NCBI GenBank assembly: GCA_947846985.1
Contig: CANTUZ010000001.1
Coordinates: 148,830,447 to 148,894,446, forward strand
Length of the DNA: 64,000 bases
Origin: Fratercula arctica
Lineage: Eukaryota > Chordata > Aves > Charadriiformes > Alcidae
Direction of reading: 5' to 3'
Shown here: positions 37,226 to 49,615 of the stretch, piece after piece
Layout of the letters: each line of letters begins with the position of its first letter
Numbering within the stretch: position 1 is the first letter of the stretch
Translations under genes and position numbers: made by a program
The notes under the pieces: generated by a model
What the model was told of the DNA's origin: nothing
Database searches by the model: none
Seen by the model: the letters and a program-made list of their open reading frames with translations, nothing else

Positions 37226-38492
37226 GTGAGGGGCGCGCGGCGCGGCAGAGAGCCGGGCTGGGCCTGGCCCCTCCCCCTCCTTCCCCCGCCGGCGGCCGGG
37301 GGGGGCTCGGGGCGGCCTGGCGGGGCCCGCGGGGACGGGGGGACCGGCGCTGGCGGAGGGCGCCGAGAATGGCTTCGGCTGGGCTCGGCGGCGAGGGGCC
37401 GGAGCCCGGTACCGGGGGGGGATCCTTCCCTCCCTCCCTCCCTCCCGTTGGGCCTGAGCGGAGCGGGAGGCGCCGGCGAGGCCCCGTAGACGGCTGTGAG
37501 GGGCTGCCGCGGGGTGGGCGGCCTGTCACCCGCCGATGGGACGCTGCTGGAGGCTACGGGCTCTGCCTGTCGGGGATCCGACCGGGTCTTCGGAAGAAGA
37601 GCTCGGTAACGTGGAATGGGAGCTGTACAGCACCTGTTTGGGTGGGATAACAGATTTAGAAAATCTTTTTTATCCTCTTCTCACGCGGTGCCTCAGTGCT
37701 GAAACATGAAATAGATTGGAAAAGCTGCCAGGCAGGTGTGGGGTGTGGAAATCTGAACTTGGCAACGAAGCGTGGGACAACTGGACTTGACGTTGTGCTT
37801 CGGGGAGTGGGAAGGGCGATGCCCTCTCTCCGTGTGGGTTAGGTACCCTGTCGTGACTGACGTGATGCTGCAGCCTGAAGGGAGTCATAAAAAAGAGAAA
37901 GAGGTGTCCAAGACAGAGGGTCAGAGGACTCTGGGATGTGGGTTAAGTGATTTTTACTCAGAAAGTTGGCTAATGGCTTGTAATAAAATTGTGGGAGTTT
38001 TGTACTATTCCAAGTACCGATTGGTTACTATTAACAATTAGCTAATTCAAAGAGCACCACAGATTATTAAAAAAAATGTAACTTCTAGTCCATAAGTGCA
38101 TCAACACCGTTTGCTACCTGGAGTACTGGCAAATCAGTTTTAATATGGATTGCCTTCAAGTTGCACAAGGACATGTTCCTCACTCCCAAGCTGGTAGCTG
38201 TGATGTTGTAATGATTTGTCAAATGAAAACACATTGCCAATGTTTGCAAGTGAACCCAAGCGCTGTTGTGATAATTGCATTTATTGTATTATTTATTTTT
38301 CTACGTTCAAAATAAAGAATGAGTCAGCCAGCACTGAAAAGACAACAGGGCTACTAGACCTAGCTGTACACATGAAGAAAGGCTGCTGATGGATGTAGTG
38401 AACATTGTGAATCTACATCCAGCTGTGATGACCGTTGTTAGTATTTATTTTAGTAATCAACAGAAGTCCTATTCTGGTGAGGTTTTCCCTCT

Positions 38493-38494
<2 letters not shown>

Positions 38495-38523
<29 letters not shown>
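38495..38523 (+). repeat. T29 homopolymer
   Basis: 29 consecutive T in WASHC1 intron 1. It is one of several long T tracts here on the sense strand. Confidence 0.9.
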
Positions 38524-38527
<4 letters not shown>

Positions 38528-39531
38528 TGGTGTGGCTCAAGTGTTGAGTGGTTGGACAGCACCTGGATTTTCCCAAAGGCCTCTCAAAAGAGGAGGCTTT
38601 TCGTACCTGGGGCAAGTAGGCTAATTCTCAACTCTGCTCACTTCTACAGTGCAGCTTCCAACAAGGAGTGTGGGATGGTGCCGGCTGGGTTGTGGCATTT
38701 CATGTGATTCAGGCAAATGTCAGCTAGGAGCTTGCTTGAGATGACCTATTTATTTCATTTAGGTTGCGCAGCGGGGATTGCTGACAGTGATTTGCAGACC
38801 GGGTTGACCTATCCTGGAGTAGATGAAGTAGAAGCTAAAACTGTCCCTATTTCTTGCCAATTCTCTGAAAGACGGAGCCTTCCTTGAGCAGTGAAAGGAA
38901 GTGGAGCGGATAGTGCTGCTCTTGCTAGAGGCAAGGGCTGGAAGCAAAGTGACTTTGGCATGTCCTTGTAGAGGCGTTCTGTGTTTTGATTTTCCAGGGT
39001 TGGTGCTCCAGTCAACTATCCCTTGCTTAGACTTTCTTTTAGGAAAGCTAGTGAAGGGCTGATAGGTTCTCCTGGTATTTAATGATGTTTGTCGTCTTTT
39101 CTTAGTAGTAAAGCTGGAATGTAAAGGCAGCCCGGTATGCCTCTGTATTCCTGGGATGCTTTGGCTGGGGGGAAGTAGCCACACTTCCAGAGACCCCTCA
39201 GGCAGAAAAATGCCTGAGGCACTCCCAGAGCAGCACAGGCTGTTAGTCTTAGCATCTACCCTTCTTCTGTCACTCTGGATATTTAAACTGAGTTTTTAAT
39301 CTTCATTCCTTCAGATAAAAAGTGCTGTTCTCATCTCTTAGTTCAGGAGTTCATTGGCAAGAAAACTGAAAGCAGGTAATCTTTGGAACTACTCTGCAGC
39401 CTGGGTTCTGGTAATACCAGGTAACTGCAGTCACTGCACGCTTGGCCTGAGCAGTAAGAGAAGGGTAGAAATTGAAGACTCGGGCAAAATAGTACTGAGA
39501 TAAGCCTAAAAGCAAGGCAGATTTTTTTTAA

Positions 39532-39553
39532 TTTTTTTTTTTTTTTTTTTTTT
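39532..39553 (+). repeat. T22 homopolymer
   Basis: 22 consecutive T, preceded by T8 and AA. It lies in WASHC1 intron 1. Confidence 0.9.
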
Positions 39554-40214
39554 AGATTAAAGATAGTGTGCAGAGGAAGAAGAGGATTATGTTTGAAATT
39601 GCGATGTTTCCTGTAGCTGTGGTGTTTGAGCTTGAAGGGAATCATTTTTATCACTCAAAAAGCAATTTCTATAGCTAATCAACTCTGCTTAGACTCCTTC
39701 ACAAGATAACCTTTGCCAGAAAATAGTCCATCCAGCAGCTTGTTTAGTGGGTTATTGATTTCCGAGGTGTCATTCTTTTGACCCAGCTTTTTGTCAGCTC
39801 CTGTGATCCAGGCCACCCTGTAGGGATGTTCCTTCTAGCAAATGGGAACAGACTTGAAGACACTTGCTTATAGTGAGTGAGTTCCTCTCCTGTCATCTTG
39901 CAGAAAAGCAAGCATTTCCTTTGCTTTGAATGTATAAAACAGACAGGAACTGATTTGGTTGCCAGTTTGATTTGGTTGTTGCCTTCATTAAACATCTCAG
40001 GTTCTGTTGTAACATAGTGCGTGTAGGGTATGGGTGCTGTAAAACTCCAGAACTTTGGAGCACCAGGGTACTGAACCTGGAGGTGAAAAATAGGACATTG
40101 CTAGCGAGGGTTTGGGGCAGCGAGATGTGGCAATGGTTAGATTTGCAGCTAAGGTCATTCTGCAGGAGACTGAAGCTGATTTTTGCATCAGAAAATTAGA
40201 GGGGAAAATTAATT

Positions 40215-40217
<3 letters not shown>

Positions 40218-40247
<30 letters not shown>
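40218..40247 (+). repeat. T30 homopolymer
   Basis: 30 consecutive T followed by AGG, which resembles a strong polypyrimidine tract and acceptor. The sequence after it (GAAAGTGCTATGG) shows no recognisable exon. Confidence 0.9.
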
Positions 40248-40249
<2 letters not shown>

Positions 40250-43200
40250 GAAAGTGCTATGGTTTTGGAAGTATGTATTTGTTACTGTGATCTGATAGCA
40301 GCTCCTTATTTTTCTGAACCAAATGTTCTGGAGGAAGCTCTACAGCAGCATTTCAGCTAGCCTGCTTTTGAAATACTTCAGCATTTAAGAGAACGTACTG
40401 CAGTGAAATGGCCCTGCAAGGGACTTTTGGCATAGCCAGTCGCTTCTGTGTGCTTTAGCCACACAAAACCAAAGCACCTCCACTTAGGAAATCAAATGAA
40501 GAGCAGTGTCTGGATGTTTGGGCTGGGATTCTCAGCATTACTTTTGATGTCTGTATTGTAGGTGTAGCTAAGATATTTGCTTAGGCTTCTTTTATTATAA
40601 ATAATGAGAGGAAGGGAGAGCAGGCAATTAGCATAGTGCTTTTGGTCAGTTTTAGATGGCTGCCTTAGAATCAGATCAATTGTTCATTAGAGCGCCTAAT
40701 TGTCTCCATTAATGATGAAAGCTGAAGGTGACAGTTGCAGAGTGGGTCATCTGATTAACTTTAGATATCAACATCTGCCCATCAAAATGAGCTTTATGTA
40801 TCTACCTGAAGGAAAGCAGTTTCAGCCTGTGCTTAGAGAACAGGACTTTCTCAGCAAGGTGATGCAGCCTGCAGTTCTTTGCCTCATGGCAGTGAGGGCT
40901 GCTGTCTGTGCTTCATAAAGCAAAGCTCTGCGTTGAGAGGAAAGATTGTCTTGAAGACAGTACCGACTTAGAGGCCATCTTAGCTTGTGGAGCTGAGAGG
41001 GTTGAAGTGAACTTCTAAATTCTTTTAAGTCTCTACCTTTCAGATTCTCCTTAAAAAAATAATGTAATGTAGTAGCATTCTGTCTTCTGGAGAGTTGCTA
41101 TAATTTGATTTTACCTGAACCATCTTTAAATGTCAGGTATTTTACAATTTGACAAGGAGTTGCCATATACTATTGTAAAGCTGGGCTCCAAGATCTCAAA
41201 TTTTGATTCTTTCTCTTTAGACTAAGTGGAATAGGGCAGTGTAGTATGTGACAAACCAACAAATCTAAGTGGCTCTGAGTAGTTTTTAGGGAAAGGGAAG
41301 GTCCCAATTTGATCACCAGTTCTGTTGATGGACTGGCTCAGGCCCATGCTTATTTGATACAAGAGACAACGCTACTTGTGGGAAGCCAAATCCTCCAGTT
41401 CATGTGCATTTAGTTACCTGTCAATAATGTCTTTAGCAGCTGCAATACCTGCTTTTTCTTTCAAATAAATGTGTCTGAGCCAAAGGTGTTTACAAATCCT
41501 GGCTTGTTGAGAGAGGCTGCCTTAAATACTGGGCTCACACTTTCACAAGTAGATTTTTGACTGGCCAGTGCTTTTCCTTTGGTAGCTCTAAGTGCTCAGG
41601 AAGGATCATGTACAGATAGCTTTTTATTCCAGAAACAACAGGATAGGACAAACATGTTAGTAGCAATGGGTGTTTGCTGGTTTCTGACACAGATCATGGT
41701 CCAGGGAGACATGTTCCTAGTAGGCATCCACTTTACAGAAACTGTCAGTAAGCAGTGTTGCAAAGCAGCTTATTTACTGTGTTCCCTCTGCAATTTAGGG
41801 AATTAACTGTGGCGGAGGGAGGGCAGGGAGTTTTGGGGTTTTGGGTGCAAGCTTCATACCATAGTCTCTCTTGCTGTTTCCAAAAGTGAGTATCTTCATA
41901 CCTTAATACCTTTTTCTAGTACAATGTAGTCAATAGGTTGAGCGAAACATATATTTCAGACTGAATGGATCTTGGGTACTTTTCATGCAGATCCCAAGGA
42001 ACATTGGGTTGAATTAAATGACTATCAGCAGTACATAGATTCAGCTAACAAAAAGGCAGCTAGCACTGTAGCTGACATCGTGGTGCAACACAATGTTTTT
42101 GAGGTACCACATATGTGGTAACTGCCAATAATTCCACACCATTTGGATATGGAGAACTGGCATTATATCACTGGGTAGCTAGTGGCTGCTTACCAGTGCA
42201 GCAGAAAAAGCTTTTCCTTTTCCCACAGCTGCTGCTAGGACAGATGAGGTGAGATTGCTTCAGTGATGGAATCCGCTCCTGCCATTTCCAAGCAGAATAT
42301 TGCCCCACGAGGCCAGGATGTGCAGTGTGTGAAATGCAGCACGAGCCCCCAAGTCCTGCTGAGTGTCAAAGTCAAGCTCTTCAGTGCTCTGCTGTTTCTG
42401 CAGGGCCGTGGTGTGATGTAGGAGGCTGACTCCATTTGAAGAGATCTTGGCTGTTCAGGCAGGCCCATATCAGTGAGCGACTTTTGGAAGTATCCCCATG
42501 TAACTGGAGATTCCTTGTAGGATTCATTTTCTACAGACTTTATGTTGTTGTTTTTCTTCTGAGGTTATGCTATACTGTAAGGACAGGCTGAAAGCGTGAG
42601 GTTGAGATTAAGTGTCTCTCTAAAGCTGTAGCAGAGGAGCAGAAATGGCTTTTACAGCTGGGGCTAGGTTAACTTTGATGTAGATCTGGCCATGATGTGC
42701 TCCTGCTGCTCTGAGGGGGAGGGAGAATGATAGCTTCTAAAGCTTCTTGCTTTTCCTGCACCCCTTGCCCATCTCTGTGCCTGAGGAGCTCCAGCTGCCC
42801 AGTTTAATTTGCTCATTGAAAGTGGGCAGGGTGGGACAGCTGGAATGGAGAGCTCTCTTGCTCCAGAAATGGTGCTGGGAAGTAAAATCTTAACCGATGC
42901 CAGGCCCTCCAAAGATGGAGAAACCCCACTCTTCATAGCTTTGTCTAAAATAGCTACTATAGGTCTTGAGGCCCAAAGTGGTAACATCTACAACAGAGTT
43001 TGAGGATGCTACTATAAGAGATGTCTAGTAACGTGAGCACCCTGGTGGAGTACAGCCTGCTACAGGTCCTAATTATGGTCTTATTAATGCTTTCTTTCAT
43101 CACTGCCTTCCAGCCTTCAGATGGTGATTAGACCTATTTATAGGGGCAGGGTTCCTTAATATTCAGCACAGTGCACCTCTTGCCAATCAAATCAGTACCA

Positions 43201-46200
43201 TCTGCATCTTTGATTGCTGCTTAATAACACTGTAGAACATGGTTAATTAAAAAATATAAATAGATTTTTTCATCCTCTTAACTTATCAAAGTGCTTTTCT
43301 CCTCCTCCCTTCCCCCCGACCCCCTCCTCTCCTTCAAAAAGGTAAAGTTGGCTTAGCACAGGGACTGTGGTGAACCTCTCATCTCACTGCTGGAAATACA
43401 TCCTGCTCTCCTACCCAGGATGGTTACCTATTGTGTGCTCTGCTGGAGGATGAAATTTCAACCCCTCCAGTGAATGTCAACACAGGGCAGAATAATCGTT
43501 TGCTGCCCAATGAAATAGGACTTAGATCTAGGCTCTTGTGCTGTATTTACCACCAGTGTGTGAGCAACCTCTAGCTTTCATTTCAGTTGCTTGTCTACGT
43601 CAGTATGAGTCCATGTGCACCCACTGCCTTATCCTGTCCCTGAACAGGAGGAGCATATGCAATGACATGTTTCATTTTTCTAGCATTTTAAGTCTCTTTT
43701 TCAAATACAGTTCCCTGGCCTTGCAGCTGGTAAAGTCACAGGAGGTCAACTCTGGTAAACTCTGTGGAGGTCAAGGTGATGCAATTATGTTTGGGTTTTT
43801 TTATTATTTCTTCCTTGGCAGAGTTCATTATGATATTTTAATGGAATGGCCTGTAGGCAAGCTTCTAGTACAACCAACATAGGACTTGAATACGCCAGCA
43901 GATTTGATCACGCTTTGAAATTCTGTGGGAAGACCGTGCAAAAAGTAGAGAATAAGGGTGATGTAGTAGTATATTAGGTACAGTACAGTACTACAGAGTA
44001 CTGTAGTTAAGTGTACAGTGGTAGAAGTTGGTGATGAGACACACAGCAGACGTAGCAGCTGGGAGCTATGTGAACCGTAAAAGCCACATTTGGGCATTGA
44101 GAGCAATGTGCTGATGTAGTACGCTAGATTGGAGCAGAGGAAAAGTGACAGTAAGACTGTCAGTTTGTTATTGTCATCCAGGATGGGACAACATTTGTCC
44201 CTAGGTAAACATGATGGAAAGTATTATGTGTAAGAAATTACTGTCAGTGAGGAATTTGGGGTAGCTTCTCACTGTTAATCAAATTATGGATGTGACTTTC
44301 CTATCAGAGGAGACAGCACTTTGTGATAAACTATGCCCAAAGCCTGGCTCTAATCCATCTAGTAAGTGTGTTTAATCTTAACCTGTAGTTCATTTGTGAC
44401 TTGGTCTGTTCCCACTGTCTGTGGAACCATCCTGGCGCTAGTGGTGTAGCGGTATGTGGTGAGGGATATGCAGACTTGTGTTCTATTGTGTATTGCTGGT
44501 CTCTGCGTCCTTGCAGGTGGCTACAAGGCATTGATCTTTTATTAGAGTCCTACAAAGGAGAGACATAGGGCTAGAGATAGCCTGTCGCTACTTCTTGGAG
44601 ATGTTACTGCATGTGGGAATTAAAGGCCTTTAGTTCATTCTGCCTTTCCAGTGCAGAGACAGCAGCAGCAAGTAATTGCTGAAGCAGCCCTTGTATGTTT
44701 GAAGAATACACACTGACTTTTTTCAAAGTATTTAAGCCCTCTTCTCCCCTGAGCCCCCTATTCATAATCCCTTGAAGCATGTAAAGCAAGTATTGTTGGA
44801 GGCTTGCTTTATTCTCCCTTTATTTTCATAGCAAAACATGCATCTGGTAAGTGCTTGTATGTAGCTTTACAGTCTCTGCCTGTGTTGAGGGCAGCCAAAT
44901 GATTTTCTTAATATTGTCTTTGTTTATATTCCCTTGAAAAATTAAGATATTTTAAGGTTGTGGGGTTTCTTTTGTTCATAGATAATGATCTTGGTGATCG
45001 GTCCTCCATGGAGCAATATTTGTAAAGAACTTAGAGGAGTGTTGCTTCTTTTACAGTCTCTGTTTGCTCCATGACAAGTTCTCTTGGGCTTAGCCTTGAC
45101 ATAAGGAGTTTTATTCTTGGGTCCAGGGGGAAGTTACCCAAGGGGTGAGCAAAGTAGGTGGAGTGTTTGTTTCTCTACCTATCCAGAGCAGTAAGTTGTA
45201 TACTTCCTTTTCTGGGTTCAGAACTGCAAATCTCTATGTAGCCATCAGAGTATTAGACTTCCCTGTGATGATTAAGCAGTATGACCGGCTGTTGGTTCCA
45301 GATACCTGAATATCCTGGAGTGCTCAGCCTGTACCTATCCTGGTGTAAGTCTGTGGGAAAGGTGAGACAGTCTGGTGGGGGCTGATGTTGCACTTTCCGC
45401 TGCTGCTGTTTTGCTCAGTTTTTGCTGGTGCAATGTTGGAACTGAGAGGGAGAGAGCAGCTTCAGGTGCGGAGGGATAGCCACCAGCCCTGACGAGCTTC
45501 GTACCAGCTTGCTGGAGGTTAAAGGCGTAGACAGCTTAAGGCAAAAGTGCAAATCTGAGCAGTTGCTAGCTCTAGTCAAAACTTCCAAATCAGGATATAG
45601 CACTCATGAGCAGGTGGTGCAGTGAGAAAACAGCCTTTTTCTCTTTGTTTGCAATTTAATAAGGCAAACGAGGTTATTATGTAACAGTAGAGCACAGTTG
45701 TCTTGATCATGAAAGTTGACACAGAAAAAAATATTGAATAAAGAGTGACTGGAGCCCCTAGATGCTGCAACTCTTTTCCAGAGCCTCTTTGATCACAAAA
45801 AAAGAGCTGTGTTGCTGTTTCTTCTGCCATGCGTCACCCATAGGTGGTCACACCACTAATGATTAAATCTTTTGGGTGATCTGACATCTGCATCATGCTT
45901 GCTTTGAGTTTTATATGCCCATTTCTCACTGTAGCATCTGAGTATTTCATGTTGGCCATCTAATGCCAGGATGCTGTGCTGTCTGCTGAAACATGCCAGC
46001 TCCCTCTTTCAGGTACCATGATACTGGAACCTGTTGGTTGCTTTGTGGAAGTCACTTCCATGTGTAAGATACGAACAGTTTATTTGTACTTTTGGTGCGC
46101 ATGTTACATGAGGGCTTGGCATCCATTGGACAGGGTGGGAGAGCTGAGATATTTCTAATCTTCAGCACTTTGTTTTTATGTATTGCCTAATAAAGGAGTA

Positions 46201-47743
46201 GGGCAAGATGGCAAGGAAATGTGCTGCTTCCTTCTCAGTGCACTGGAGGTTGAGATTAAAGAAGAGTCAGTCTTGCTGAGTGACACTCAGTGTTTGCTTT
46301 CCTTCCTGACTTTATTTGGGAGTATTTTGGATTTTCCTAATTAAAATCTTCCTTGTTCCTGCAGTTACTGTCTGTTATGGGAAGCAATTCTGCTTTTACT
46401 CTAAGCATATGGTCAGGCCTTTACTCAAAGTGTTTGTAAAACTAGCTTGTTTCTCCAGGTAGTTTGGTCACAAGAGATAATAAATAGCAGCTGTAGCATG
46501 GGATTTTGCCTGAGTCTGGTAATTTAAAAGGCTGCTGCTGTTTTTCCTCTTTCTTGCTATAAATCTCTGATTTGTTACCTTGCACAGAAAGAATTGTCTC
46601 TTGTATCTGTCTCCGATAGCGGTTCCCACAGAGTCTACCACATTTCTTTAATGTGGTTGGTGGTTGTTTTTTTTTTAGGAAGGGTGAGAATCTGGAGCTC
46701 GTGTGAGAGGCTGCATTCAGAACCTGTGAAACTGAAGTTTCCTGACAGGTGAACTGTGACAGTGTGAGCATGAGGACCTGGGGCTTTTCCTGCTTTGCCC
46801 CACTCCTGTGTGCTCCTCCCTTTGCAAGGGAGCAGCGGGTCCTGAAGAACAGTCTGCAGCTTCTGAGCGCGAGGAAAGAAACGGTTTGTTAGTAGCTAGA
46901 GGAGTGCCGCTCCTGAGTGCGAGCATCTGTCAGTCAGCAGCTGAACTGAGCTTGGCTTTAGAAAGGTCACTAAGAGAATTGGGCTTGGTGAGAGTCTGGG
47001 AAATATTACTGGGGCTGTATAATCTTATCTGGCCTTGTGAGGTGAAAAGCTTGGCCTTCTCATCCTGGGGGGCAGGATTACCGTTACACAGTAATGGTTT
47101 TCATAGTGAAGCAAGTTTAAGAAGGCCCCTTCTTGCCCCCGCTTCCCGCTCTGTTTCATGCCTGGGTAATTACAGCTGTTTATCTGGCTGCGGTAAACTG
47201 GGTCATTGAACTGATATGAGTTAAAAATAGCCATCCCAAACATCAGCAGCATTGATGCAACAGAAGAGTTGTGACCGGTGGCAGGGAGGATCATAAACTT
47301 GTTTTGCTGCCGGAGCCAAAGTACTTCATAACTGTGCACTTGCTGTGTTATTTGGTCGCTTTGTTCCACATTGCCAGTCAAATAGTAGATTTGAAAGCAA
47401 AAGGGTTCCAGCTTGCTTGTGGTCAGCAGATCAAAAAATGCCATCTCAAAATTAGCTATACTCCTCTCAGATTAGCTTGTATGCTTTACAACTCCAAATA
47501 ATAATTTCCTGCCTGCTGAATAGGCCCAGTCAAGAAGACTAATCAGTGTGCAAACATTGCTGCTGAAGAGTGTGGATACAGAGTCTGGCTGCCAGTGATG
47601 CATGAAGTGAAACAGAATAGGTCCAGGCTTCCTGCAGCAGAGCCAGCTCTTCTGATGGCTGGGCTTGATTTTGCAAATTCGTTGTCTGTGGAAAGGCTCC
47701 TAGGTTTCCTTCTTCTTTTACCTCTCATATGATTGATTATATT

Positions 47744-47812
47744 AAACACACACCCCAAAAAAAACAACCCAAACCAACCCCAACCCCCTAAAAACCCACA
47801 CCCAAAACAACA
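47744..47812 (+). repeat. A/C-only low-complexity stretch
   Basis: 69 bases made solely of A and C apart from one T at 47789, with CCCC and CCCCC clusters. The complementary strand is G/T-rich with G runs that could form a G-quadruplex. Confidence 0.85.
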
Positions 47813-49461
47813 GCCACATCACATTTACAGAAAGTCTTTCCTAACCTGCTGTGGTAGGATTAGAAAGGACAAATTTGGAGAGAGTGAATAATGTTTCTTA
47901 AATGTACAGGAATGGCTGCAGGCAAGTCTAATCTGATACCTTTTCATTTTGGGAAGCAAGATTTCCAACCAAGAATTTAAAGAATGTGTGAAGACTCCTC
48001 TAATTTTCACCTATTAAACAGTTGGTTTATGCTGTAACTATCTCTTCAGGGTCTTGTTTTGTGAGTTTCTCCAATATAGGCTGTGTTTCTGTGTTTTTCT
48101 CAGCTTGCTCTGCTATACAGGCTGGAATACAGTTTGCCCACCACAGTGCTCCCTGAACTAGCTCCTGCAGACCTCCAAGTACCATGGACGGAACATCTTA
48201 CGTCCTGAGATACCTCTGTCTGTTTCTGATAACTTACTTTTTGATCCTCTTTTGTTCTGCTTCTCTTCAGCTTAATGAATATTTTCTCATACGGATATAC
48301 AGCACTCTGCATGATGAAACCCTGTGTTGAGCAACTGTAGACTGCTGTTTTGGGTTTTTTTTACAGTCTGAAAGAGCAAGACACACAGAGAAAATGAGTT
48401 TGAAGGGAGTTGTGTAGCCCTAGTCGCAGAGTTTGGGCTAGAAAATGGACAGTAGAAATGGACACTCTACTCTGTTCATTAATCAGGCTGTCCTAACAGT
48501 AATGTATTTGTGAATTCATAATTTCTAATGTGCTCAGAGAAATGCATTTCTTCTCTAGACCCTCCTCTGTGTTCTGGGAACTTTGTTGTTACTTTTATGG
48601 GCAAAAACATGGGAGGCGGACTCTTTGGGAATTGCTGAGGGAGAGGTGAGCAAGGCTGGCAGGATGGAAACATGGCTGATGCATAGCCTTTTTCTGGCTG
48701 AACTATAGCGCAGTGGTATTGGCCCAGTTGCACCCAGGAGCATGCATACTGCTCTGGTGCATGTGTTGAACACAACTGAAAGATTTCAGTCTCAGATTTT
48801 ATATGTGAAAGGATCCTAAAATAAGGAGGCTTATTTCAAGATAGTTACTAAGGAAAAATCCAGTCACCAGAAGCAATGAATAGCTCCTGGGAATCTCAGA
48901 ATGGAAGAACTCTCATTAACCTACTTGGAGCAAAGGCGTGTGTGCACATGCCTGCCCTGTAATTTCATAGCTGCTGTTCTTGGAAGGGAGCGATGGTTGG
49001 GTTTCTTGGAGCAGAAGTATAAGACGAAATACTGCATTTTGCTGGTAGGGTTGAATGACCTCAGATATGTCCATCTGGAATATGAGGATGGGAGGATGGG
49101 ACAGGGTGATTTCTGACAAGTCTTATCGCCACCCTGAACTGACTTTGTTCCAAAGTGTGGTCTTTGTTTTCAGCACAGTACTGAGCAGAGATTTGTTAAG
49201 TTATCCAGCTAAAAATAAACTTATTGTTCCCAAAAGCATTCAGATGAGCAAGAGACTCCCAGCTCACTGTAGATGCCTTGGATTTTATTAAAAATCCGGT
49301 ATGTGAACCCTATTACTTGTGTCGTTCTCCTCAGCTCACCAATTCTGTTGTAAACGCTTTCCTAAAATAACTAGGGGAGCAGAGAGTGGAAGTCTCTGAA
49401 TAAAAGCTGTGATAAAATGGAAGTGTGTTTACTGTAATGACCTATTTGTTCTTTCCTTTAG

Positions 49462-49615
49462 GCACAATGGCTACAGTAGCCCAGAAGCACTTTTTGGAAG
49501 GGCAGACATACTCAGTCCCCCTGATCCAACCGGACTTGCGCAGGGAGGAGGCTGTTCAGCAGGTGGCAGATGCCCTTCAGTATCTGCAAAAGGTGTCGGG
49601 CGATATCTTCAACAG
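49462..49615 (+). CDS. WASHC1: WASHC1 first coding exon (N-terminus of WASH complex subunit 1)
   Basis: Seen: an acceptor with a good pyrimidine tract ending TTTAG at 49461, five bases of 5' UTR, then an ATG at 49467-49469 in strong Kozak context (A at -3, G at +4). The frame reads [20 protein letters not shown] and continues [20 protein letters not shown] to GDIFN, then two bases of a split codon before a donor (CAG followed by GTACC) at 49616. I recognise this as the start of WASH1; the [12 protein letters not shown] block is highly conserved. Family knowledge: the N-terminal WHD1 region binds WASHC2/FAM21 and other subunits, while the C-terminal VCA activates Arp2/3 to build actin on endosomes for retromer-linked sorting. 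Only the first 49 residues of WHD1 are here, and the following exons were not recognised in the window. A pseudogene is unlikely because frame, Kozak context and both splice sites are intact. Confidence 0.93.

Larger units (their letters stand above)
36800..37560 (+). promoter_or_regulatory. WASHC1: CpG island at the probable WASHC1 promoter
   Basis: A GC-rich, CpG-dense block in AT-rich surroundings. Around 37142-37190 it has ETS-type GGAA sites: GCGGAAGTGACG at 37141-37152 (ETS plus a CRE-like half site), GGCGGAAGCGG, and an inverted copy CCGCTTCC. These are typical of housekeeping promoters. Downstream of 37226 come dense G runs (about 37297-37345) and a (TCCC)n tract at about 37425-37444. 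Assignment to WASHC1 is by position and orientation: it is the only such island upstream of the coding exon. Long GC-rich open frames on both strands here show no recognisable protein. Confidence 0.65.
37226..49461 (+). other. WASHC1: WASHC1 intron 1 (inferred)
   Basis: This 12.2-kb stretch lies between the candidate donor at 37226 and the acceptor at 49460-49461. I see no other exon with recognisable protein content, and the longer ORFs look random. It contains T tracts of 22-30 bases at 38495-38523, 39532-39553 and 40218-40247, and an A/C-only stretch at 47744-47812. No LTR or CR1 element was recognised. Alternative 5' UTR exons inside it cannot be excluded. Confidence 0.55.

Noticed and set aside
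36722..37650. Long ORFs of up to 246 codons on both strands in the second CpG island
   Set aside because: They overlap each other in several frames, are compositionally biased and cross the candidate splice donor. This is what GC-rich promoter DNA produces by chance.
40218..40260. Possible exon acceptor after T30 AG
   Set aside because: A homopolymer followed by AG is expected by chance. The following sequence encodes nothing like WASHC1.
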